From Bacillota bacterium (GTDB lineage: Bacteria > Bacillota > Clostridia > Lachnospirales > Lachnospiraceae): DNA of 30,217 bases. The position numbers and the translations under genes are program-made. Shown here one piece after another: positions 25,014 through 30,217 of the stretch. The notes under the pieces are model-generated. The model ran no database searches, was not told the DNA's origin, and saw nothing but the letters and a program-made list of their open reading frames with translations. Each line of letters opens with the position of its first letter. Position 1 is the first letter of the stretch. The stretch lies in the NCBI GenBank assembly GCA_023407575.1, contig JAEYLX010000055.1:1-30217 (forward strand), written 5' to 3'.

Positions 25014-25047
25014 GAACCGTATGAAGGGAGACTTTCACGTACGGTTC
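25014..25047 (+). other. Group II intron domain V
   Basis: Exactly 34 nt. The lower helix pairs GAACCGTA with TACGGTTC; the upper helix pairs GAAGG with CTTTC under a GAGA (GNRA) tetraloop, with the expected bulge between. The catalytic triad position, normally AGC, reads AAC here, replacing a G-U wobble with A-U. Otherwise the domain is canonical. Confidence 0.88.
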
Positions 25048-25087
25048 CGTGAGAGGCTGAGGGTGAAATTCCCTTGGTCTACTCGAC
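25048..25087 (+). other. Group II intron domain VI and 3' splice site
   Basis: A stem around GAGGCTGAGGG and CCCTTGGTCT (with some G-U pairs) precedes the intron 3' end. A25081, seventh from the 3' end, is the likely branch-point adenosine. Splicing would occur after C25087. Confidence 0.7.
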
Positions 25088-25375
25088 AGCGGACTATCCG
25101 TCCTTTGACGAATAACCGAAAGAACAGCCTGTTCTACGGTAGCGAGCGTGGAGTGGAGATGGCCGTTTGGTTCCACTCATGGGTGGGATCGGCAAGGCTC
25201 GTGGCTTGAACTTGAAGAACTGGATGGTCAGTCTCGTTCGTGAGTTGATGAGAGGCAATAAAGACTACGAAGGCCTCCTTCAAGGTGCCTATATTTAGGC
25301 TATAAGAAGAAAAATCAATTTTAAGTGAGAAATTTCAATCTGCTATCTTGTTGAAAACAAGAGAAGTGGAAGTGA

Positions 25376-25387
25376 TTGAGTATTTAC
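25376..25387 (-). repeat. Right terminal inverted repeat of IS66
   Basis: TTGAGTATTTAC is the inverted partner of the left end. It lies 78 nt after the end of the tnpC remnant. Confidence 0.75.
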
Positions 25388-25417
25388 CTAATAATGCGAC
25401 AAAAATAAATTTCAGTT

Positions 25418-27133
25418 ATGAGTAAGGAAAAAGTTTTAGTTGTCGCTTCTGTTGCGTCAATGATAGACCAATTTAATATCCCATTTATTAAATTAATGAT
25501 TGACATGGGATACCATGTTGATGTTGCATGTAATTTTGAGAAAGGTAGTACATGTACCAACGAGAAAATTGCCCAACTGAAGAAAACCCTTAAAGCGATG
25601 GGGGTAGATTGTTTTCAAATAGATTTTGCAAGAAATGTACTTAATATTAAGGATAATCTCAAAGCTTTTTCACAGGTCGAGAAATTGATGAAATGCAATG
25701 ACTACGTTTTTGCTCATTGTCATTCACCAATAGGCGGCATGATAACTAGAATTGCCGGAAAGATTACAAAAACAAAGATAATATATACTGCGCATGGCTT
25801 CCATTTTTATAAAGGAGCTCCTTTACTAAATTGGATGGTATATTATCCGATTGAATTATTGTGCGGGTATTGGACTGATATTCTAATAACAATCAATAAT
25901 GAGGACTATGAGTTAGCCCAAAAACACATTAAAGCGAAAGAGATTGTTTATGTACCGGGTATTGGAGTTGATTTAAACAAATTTGGCAATATCGATGTAG
26001 ACCGCAATAAGGTTAGAGAGTCACTATGTGTACCTGCAGACAAAATTTGGATTTTATCTGTAGGAGAACTTATAAAAAGAAAAAATCAAGAAAGATTGAT
26101 TAGAGCTATAGCCCAAATACCAAATGTTTATCTTACTATAGCAGGTAGAGGGGAATTACAACCCGAATTTGAGAATCTAATTAAGGAGTTAAAAATAGAG
26201 GATAGGGTAAAACTACTCGGATTTAGGACAGATATTTCTGCGTTGTGCGCTTCTGCTGATGTCTTTGCATTCCCATCATTTCAAGAGGGATTGTCTGTTA
26301 CATTAATGGAGGCTATGGCATGGGGTAAACCATGTGTAGTTAGTGCTATAAGAGGCAATACAGATTTGATAGACGAGAATGGAGGTGTCCTTTTTGACCC
26401 TCACAATATAGAATATATTACCAGAGCTGTTAACAAGATTATTGATAGTAATTGGCAGGAGATGTCAATATACAACAAAAAGAAAATTCGACAATTCGAT
26501 TTACCAACTGTAATCAATAATGTTCAGGAACTCTACAATGAATTTTTATCCAGGGAGTATCTTGCTGTAAGTCAAATAATTAAAAGGCAAAATGCAAGAA
26601 GAAGCCTTGGGCTAAACAATAGTGATGTCCTTTTACTTTCAATAGGTGAACTTAATAATAATAAAAATCATGCATCAGTAATTAGAGCCATTAACAATCT
26701 GAATGTTAAGTATATGATAGCAGGTAAAGGTCCCCTGAAATATGAATTAATTAATTTAATAGACAGTCTGGGAATGCGAGAACAAGTAAAACTGCTAGGT
26801 TTTAGAAATGACATAAATGACTTACTTTCCGCGGCAGATATTTATGTATTCCCATCGCATAGGGAAGGACTTTCTGTCGCTTTGATGGAAGCGATGGCTT
26901 CAGGGTTACCTTGTGCTGTGAGTAAGATCCGTGGCAATATTGATCTTATTGACCACAATGGAGGTAGATTATTTAATCCCCAAAATGTGAATGATATTAA
27001 ATCTGCTATTGTGGATATGCTTTCAATAGATAGGTTCTCTATGCAAGAATATAATAAGCTAAAAATTCAGAGATATTCATTAAACAATATAATTAAACAA
27101 GTCGCTGATATCTATCGCTCTATAAATAACTAG
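25418..27133 (+). CDS. GT4-family glycosyltransferase with one acceptor domain and two donor domains
   Basis: 571 residues, about 190 more than a normal GT4. Residues 1 to about 185 are the N-terminal GT-B domain (VLVVASVASMIDQFNIPFI, then YTAHGFHFYKGAPL). Residues about 205-380 form a complete C-terminal domain: SVGELIKRKNQE, IAGRGEL, VKLLGFRTDI, and the E290-x7-E298 motif in FQEGLSVTLMEAMA. Residues about 395-571 repeat that domain: SIGELNNNKNHA, IAGKGPL, VKLLGFRNDI, and E483-x7-E491 in HREGLSVALMEAMA. No second N-terminal domain is present. Both donor domains keep their key residues but have diverged. The gene begins 31 nt after the IS66 right end, without a visible promoter. It may result from in-frame fusion of two neighbouring GT genes. 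Confidence 0.85.
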   Translation: MSKEKVLVVASVASMIDQFNIPFIKLMIDMGYHVDVACNFEKGSTCTNEKIAQLKKTLKAMGVDCFQIDFARNVLNIKDNLKAFSQVEKLMKCNDYVFAHCHSPIGGMITRIAGKITKTKIIYTAHGFHFYKGAPLLNWMVYYPIELLCGYWTDILITINNEDYELAQKHIKAKEIVYVPGIGVDLNKFGNIDVDRNKVRESLCVPADKIWILSVGELIKRKNQERLIRAIAQIPNVYLTIAGRGELQPEFENLIKELKIEDRVKLLGFRTDISALCASADVFAFPSFQEGLSVTLMEAMAWGKPCVVSAIRGNTDLIDENGGVLFDPHNIEYITRAVNKIIDSNWQEMSIYNKKKIRQFDLPTVINNVQELYNEFLSREYLAVSQIIKRQNARRSLGLNNSDVLLLSIGELNNNKNHASVIRAINNLNVKYMIAGKGPLKYELINLIDSLGMREQVKLLGFRNDINDLLSAADIYVFPSHREGLSVALMEAMASGLPCAVSKIRGNIDLIDHNGGRLFNPQNVNDIKSAIVDMLSIDRFSMQEYNKLKIQRYSLNNIIKQVADIYRSINN

Positions 27134-27140
27134 GTAAAAT

Positions 27141-28070
27141 ATGAAAATACTTATTACAGGTATCCATGGTTTCGTGGGCTCCAATTTGGTCGTGTATCTT
27201 AAGGGTAAACACAAGATATACGGTCTTGATGTTGTTACTCCTGAAAAAGACGGTGTTATAAAAACATTTTTGTGGGATGATTTAGACTCCGGGAAACTGC
27301 CTGGATTTGATGCGATAATCCACCTTGCAGGTAAGGCGCACGACACAAAAAACAAGTCGGCTGCAGATCTCTATTTTAAGGTAAATACAGGGCTGACGCA
27401 GAAGATTTATGATTATTATTTAAAGTCTTCCGCTAAGAAGTTCGTATTTTTCAGTACGGCAAAAGCTGCGGCAGACAAGGTTGAGGGTATTTTGAAAGAA
27501 GATGTAATACCTACTCCTGTCGGTCCTTACGGCGAAAGTAAAATTAAGGCTGAAGAATATATTTTAAATAACATAGTGGATGGTAAGGATTTCTATATTC
27601 TACGTCCGTGTATGATTCATGGTCCGGGAAACAAGGGTAACTTGAATCTGTTGTATGGTGTTGTCTCAAAGGGTATTCCTTGGCCGCTAGGAGCATTTGA
27701 CAACCTAAGAACGCTGACATCAATTGAAAATGTTTGCTTTACGGTTGAAGGACTGCTGACAAAGAGTGTTGAGAGTGGCATATACAATATGGGGGATGAT
27801 GAGCCAATGTCTACTAATGAACTTATAGCGACTATTTGTTCTATGTTGGGCAAAAAAGCTCATATATGGCATATGAACAAAGGGATGATGACGACGTTTG
27901 CTAAAGTCGGTGATATGCTTCATCTTCCTCTGAACACAGAACGTCTGCAAAAGTTGACGGAAAATTACGTTTCATCTAACGATAAAATCAAAAAAGCTTT
28001 AGGCGTATCCGAAATGCCTGTCTGTGCTAAAGACGGACTTATTCGTACAATAGAGAGTTTTAGGAAATAG
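27141..28070 (+). CDS. WbpV-like SDR: UDP-4-keto-6-deoxy-HexNAc reductase/epimerase
   Basis: A 309-residue extended SDR with ILITGIHGFVGSNLVVYL (cofactor loop), IIHLAGKAHDTKNK, FFSTAKAAADKV (catalytic Ser/Thr region) and YGESKIKAEEY (Y-x3-K). HLAGKAHD-x-K and the later PCMIHGPGNKGNL segment are typical of proteins that sit beside WecA/WbpL-type transferases and make UDP-QuiNAc or UDP-FucNAc from UDP-4-keto-6-deoxy-GlcNAc. Its substrate would come from the 4,6-dehydratase at 1-458. It starts 7 nt after the tandem GT and its TAG is directly followed by the ATG of the initiating transferase. Which C4 isomer it makes is not evident. Confidence 0.8.
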   Translation: MKILITGIHGFVGSNLVVYLKGKHKIYGLDVVTPEKDGVIKTFLWDDLDSGKLPGFDAIIHLAGKAHDTKNKSAADLYFKVNTGLTQKIYDYYLKSSAKKFVFFSTAKAAADKVEGILKEDVIPTPVGPYGESKIKAEEYILNNIVDGKDFYILRPCMIHGPGNKGNLNLLYGVVSKGIPWPLGAFDNLRTLTSIENVCFTVEGLLTKSVESGIYNMGDDEPMSTNELIATICSMLGKKAHIWHMNKGMMTTFAKVGDMLHLPLNTERLQKLTENYVSSNDKIKKALGVSEMPVCAKDGLIRTIESFRK

Positions 28071-29132
28071 ATGTCTCTATCTTCAAATAATTTCATTATG
28101 CTAATTTACTTTGTAATATTAGTTCTGCTCATAGTCGCAGAGTTAGTATATTTTCGTATTGCCGATAAGTTCAATATTATCGACAAACCTAACAATCGAT
28201 CATCTCACTCAAAAGTAGTTTTGCGCGGGGGAGGTATAATTTTTACCCTTGGGGCTATCCTATGGTTTGTAATTATATCACTAGCTTCGGTTATCCCGGA
28301 TTTATCGCAGTTTGCTACAATCTCTGTAACGCAATATACACCCTTTTTCATTGGCTTGATACTTGTTTCTGGGGTTAGTTTCGTAGATGATATCCATCCA
28401 TTACCGGACTCGCTTCGTCTTGTTGTGCAGTTCAGTGCGATGTTCTTGATGTTTTGGAGTTTGAATATTCTGCATTGGAATATGTGGTGGGTCGTGATTC
28501 TTGCGCTTATTGTTTGTGTTGGCATCACTAATGTCTACAACTTTATGGACGGGATTAATGGCATTACAGGTGGATACAGCCTTGCGGTTCTATTCCCGTT
28601 GCTATTGCTTCAATGGCAAAACCCACAAGACTCATCGCTCGTTATTACTACGATATTGGCAGACTTGGTATTCTGTTTTTTTAACTTTCGTCCCAAAAAT
28701 AAGGCGAAATGCTTTGCTGGAGATGTCGGCTCGATAAGCGTTGCATTTATCATCCTTTTTGTCATAGGCAAGATAATTGTCTCAAATGGAGATATAACAT
28801 GGCTAATATTGTTAATGGTTTATGGGGTTGATGCTTGCTTGACTATTGTTCATCGAATCATGTTGCACGAGAATCTTGGTCAGGCACACCGAAAACATGG
28901 TTATCAATTAATGGCAAATGAATTAAATATATCACATGTAGTAGTCTCTTTGATATATCTTGGATTACAACTTGTTATATCACTTGGTTTTATATATTTA
29001 ATTCCTAACACAGTAGTTGCACATTGGATATATCTTATAATTGTATTAGTTCTCTTAACAATTACATATGTTATTTTTATGAGAAAATATTATCCTCTAC
29101 ATGAGAAATATCTAAATAGTCTTCATTGTTAA
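28071..29132 (+). CDS. WecA/WbpL-type undecaprenyl-phosphate HexNAc-1-phosphate transferase
   Basis: A 353-residue polytopic membrane enzyme of the MraY/WecA superfamily with about 10-11 helices. Catalytic motifs in order: DKPNNRSSH (38-46) followed by LRGGG, FVDDIHP with D106/D107, NVYNFMDGING (154-164), GDVGS (217-221) and the cytoplasmic HRKHGYQ (273-279). It starts polysaccharide assembly by moving a HexNAc-1-phosphate (QuiNAc or FucNAc are likely, given the SDR immediately upstream) from UDP to undecaprenyl phosphate on the inner leaflet. Placement near the 3' end of the operon is common in Bacteroidales capsule loci. The ATG directly follows the previous stop. Confidence 0.9.
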   Translation: MSLSSNNFIMLIYFVILVLLIVAELVYFRIADKFNIIDKPNNRSSHSKVVLRGGGIIFTLGAILWFVIISLASVIPDLSQFATISVTQYTPFFIGLILVSGVSFVDDIHPLPDSLRLVVQFSAMFLMFWSLNILHWNMWWVVILALIVCVGITNVYNFMDGINGITGGYSLAVLFPLLLLQWQNPQDSSLVITTILADLVFCFFNFRPKNKAKCFAGDVGSISVAFIILFVIGKIIVSNGDITWLILLMVYGVDACLTIVHRIMLHENLGQAHRKHGYQLMANELNISHVVVSLIYLGLQLVISLGFIYLIPNTVVAHWIYLIIVLVLLTITYVIFMRKYYPLHEKYLNSLHC

Positions 29133-29143
29133 TAATTTAATAA

Positions 29144-29548
29144 ATGAGTAATATGATTATTGATGACATTTTTTTGGATAGTCTTTTAGAAAAGGCTACT
29201 GAGAGCGAACGCAGAAGAGTAAATTACGACTTACGTACAACAGCAGATGACCAATCTCAACGTATACTTAACGTCTTGCTTCCTGGTACACAAGTCCCCA
29301 TTCATCGTCATCAGGACAGCACCGAGACAATCTTTGTTGTAAGTGGCCGTCTCACCGAAATCTTCTACAATGAAAAAGGCGTGGAGTGTGCGAGACATGA
29401 TCTTTGTCCTGCTGAAGGGCGTTTTGGCTTGCAAATTCCAACGGGCATGTGGCATACCGTTATTGTAAAAGAGCCTTGTGTAATATTCGAGGCCAAAGAT
29501 GGTGCCTACAAGCCTCTGACTTCTGCTGATGTTTGGAATTATGAATAA
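29144..29548 (+). CDS. WbuC-family cupin metalloprotein
   Basis: A 134-residue single-domain cupin. QRILNVLLPGTQVPIHRHQDSTETIFVVSGRL contains the metal-site motif H-R-H with the downstream Glu, and FGLQIPTGMWHTVIV supplies the later His. An N-terminal helix (LDSLLEKATESERRRVNYDLR) matches WbuC, which is found in many O-antigen and capsule loci and whose reaction is unknown as far as I know. It may modify or isomerise a sugar intermediate. It follows the initiating transferase by 11 nt and is probably the last gene of the operon. GC content rises again here, as at the left flank. Confidence 0.82.
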   Translation: MSNMIIDDIFLDSLLEKATESERRRVNYDLRTTADDQSQRILNVLLPGTQVPIHRHQDSTETIFVVSGRLTEIFYNEKGVECARHDLCPAEGRFGLQIPTGMWHTVIVKEPCVIFEAKDGAYKPLTSADVWNYE

Positions 29549-29654
29549 GACTTTTATTATGAGGAAGTTTTTATAAGGCGTTGGGCAGTTCTTGTCATAT
29601 ATCTGCGTGCCACAGTGGTGTATAAAAAAGAATAATGTCAAAAATGATTAAGCT

Positions 29655-29882
29655 ATGTATCTCTTAAACTACAGAGACGAAATTATTGAGAAGAGGACGA
29701 AGACTATTCCTCTGACTGACCTTGATAGAGCGAAAGAGTTGTTAAAGGAGATGAAAGATGTTTTTATCGAGGAGTGCGACTTTATGGATTGTGTTGAAGT
29801 GGAGAAAGATACTCCCTCTCACTATGAAGCAACCGATGGTGAAGACTGGATTACCATCCAGATAACTCAGACTCTTGATTAA
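29655..29882 (+). CDS. Small hypothetical acidic protein
   Basis: A 75-residue soluble protein, MYLLNYRDEIIEKRTKTIP followed by an acidic helix (DRAKELLKEMKDVFIEE) and a short C-terminal strand (DWITIQITQTLD). I do not recognise the family. There is no signal peptide or membrane segment. It lies 106 nt after the WbuC-like gene, with only modest spacing and no visible terminator between, and may be cotranscribed. Codon use looks natural and no better frame overlaps it on the other strand. It could be a decayed or regulatory small protein; function unknown. Confidence 0.55.
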   Translation: MYLLNYRDEIIEKRTKTIPLTDLDRAKELLKEMKDVFIEECDFMDCVEVEKDTPSHYEATDGEDWITIQITQTLD

Positions 29883-29949
29883 TGAATATTTTTTAGAAAA
29901 TAGTGAATTATGGGGCAAATCTATACTGACTGGCGTAACAGCTTGAAAA

Positions 29950-30217
29950 AAACTGACGATAGTGTTTTCTACTATCACCGTTCGTAGGAGTGGATAGTGT
30001 TGGGACTTTCGATGTATGAGATAGCATCACGCTCATCATAAGCATACGTGTGATTTATACCGGGAACTGTTGAAGGATATGAAAGGGATCACCTTGCATG
30101 AGAATCCTTCCGGTCGTTTTGATAGTAATTATTGGTTGAATACGATTGTCTTGGATCCTTTATTGAGGGTGAAAGGGCAGGAGAATGCTTATCAAGCAAT
30201 GGTACAAGGTGCTGTTG
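29950..30217 (+). pseudogene. Decayed PglE/WcfR-like DegT-family aminotransferase fragment, running off the window
   Basis: From about 30049 to the window end one frame reads HTCDLYRELLKDMKGITLHENPS and then FDSNYWLNTIVLDP, the C-terminal third of aminotransferases acting on UDP-4-keto-6-deoxy-HexNAc. Upstream, short matches appear in shifted frames: AHHKH around 30031-30045 is closed by a TAG at 30022-30024, MYEIA at about 30014-30028 is in another frame, and DSVFYYHRS at 29957-29983 ends in TAG. These fit the stretch of the same family just before this region. I infer a gene with several frameshifts and stops, its first two thirds missing or scrambled. The rest of 29883-29949 shows nothing else recognisable. 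Confidence 0.55.

Larger units (their letters stand above)
23170..25087 (+). mobile_element. Group II intron inserted in IS66 tnpC
   Basis: The 5' end GTGTGTC at 23170 fits the group II GUGYG consensus and the 3' end CTCGAC fits the terminal AY rule. Removing 23170-25087 joins the flanking exons into an uninterrupted IS66 reading frame, NNLAERTIRP, which fixes both borders. It encodes a reverse transcriptase/maturase in domain IV and has clear domain V and VI sequences. The 566 nt before the ORF (23170-23735) are the RNA domains I-III; open frames there (for example 23372-23725) are not genes. It lies in the same orientation as its host gene. Confidence 0.92.
21591..25298 (+). pseudogene. tnpC: IS66 transposase TnpC, two nonsense codons, intron-split and frameshifted
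   Basis: A single frame runs from ATG 21591 but is broken by in-frame stops TAG 21933-21935 (FAN*ERFGDRRQ) and TAA 22965-22967 (GLTP*ERLRERQ). Each is one substitution from a sense codon. The N-terminal region is a charged coiled coil. The DDE core follows: IVHCDETWCK (first Asp), SIISDGYVAY (second Asp), and after the intron ERTIRPL with the probable catalytic Glu. The group II intron (23170-25087) falls between bases 1 and 2 of that GAG codon. Downstream, NNRKNSLFYGSERGVEMA is normal. A 1-nt loss near 25200 then shifts the frame, and GLNLKNWMVSLVRELMRG continues to TAG 25296-25298. The protein cannot be made as a whole. Confidence 0.85.
20760..25387 (+). mobile_element. IS66-family element carrying a group II intron
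   Basis: The three IS66 genes (tnpA, tnpB, tnpC) are bracketed by terminal inverted repeats at 20760-20771 and 25376-25387 that begin GTAA, as usual for the family. Total length is 4628 bp; removing the 1918-bp intron leaves 2710 bp, typical for IS66. The flanking 8-mers differ, so no target duplication remains. The left end truncates an IS5 remnant. Confidence 0.85.

Noticed and set aside
1..30217. CRISPR arrays, rRNA genes, intact tRNAs
   Set aside because: I saw no direct-repeat/spacer pattern, no rRNA-like sequence, and no complete cloverleaf; the 3997-4053 element lacks room for all arms.

Overview
The window looks like the variable part of a surface-polysaccharide (capsule or O-antigen type) locus from a Bacteroidales bacterium such as Bacteroides, Phocaeicola or Parabacteroides. 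The reasons are the gene content, promoter-like boxes of the TAnnTTTG type that Bacteroidetes use, the scarcity of strong Shine-Dalgarno sequences, and the mix of IS66, IS4, IS5, IS110 and group II intron sequences. Genus is inference only. All recognisable protein genes lie on the + strand except one IS5 remnant. The central polysaccharide genes are clearly more AT-rich than the ends and the mobile DNA, as is usual for horizontally acquired serotype genes.

Layout. 1-458 is the end of a membrane CapD/PglF-type UDP-GlcNAc 4,6-dehydratase, followed by a strong hairpin terminator. 748-6386 holds a Wzy/EpsG-type polymerase, a pyruvyltransferase-like protein, a short NeuB-type nonulosonate synthase, a CMP-nonulosonate synthetase fused to a KdsC-like phosphatase, and an unfamiliar putative transferase. 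6389-10385 holds NDP-hexose 2,3-dehydratase, WecE-like 4-aminotransferase, Gfo/Idh/MocA 3-ketoreductase and an FdtA-like cupin. 10413-13265 has a GT4, a GT2 and RfbF. 13266-16060 is mobile debris (IS110-family remnant, a minus-strand small RNA candidate, IS4 remnant) splitting rfbF from rfbG. 16097-20201 has RfbG, an SDR reductase/epimerase, an RmlC-like epimerase and the Wzx flippase. 20222-25387 is an IS5 fragment cut by an IS66 element that itself carries a group II intron. 25418-29548 has an unusual N-C-C glycosyltransferase, a WbpV-like SDR, a WecA/WbpL-type initiating transferase and a WbuC-like cupin. The right edge has a small hypothetical protein and a decayed DegT aminotransferase.

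How it works together (inference). The 4,6-dehydratase at the left edge and the SDR and initiating transferase at the right end fit synthesis and loading of a 6-deoxy-HexNAc (QuiNAc or FucNAc) onto undecaprenyl phosphate. Glycosyltransferases then add further sugars, including a nonulosonic acid (Kdn is the simplest candidate) and one or more deoxysugars. Wzx flips the unit and the EpsG-like Wzy polymerises it. The most unusual part is the combination of an antibiotic-style 2,3-dehydratase / 3-ketoreductase / 4-aminotransferase set with CDP-glucose enzymes (RfbF, RfbG), with no RmlA, RmlB or RfbH in the window. It predicts a 4-amino-2,4,6-trideoxyhexose, possibly CDP-linked.
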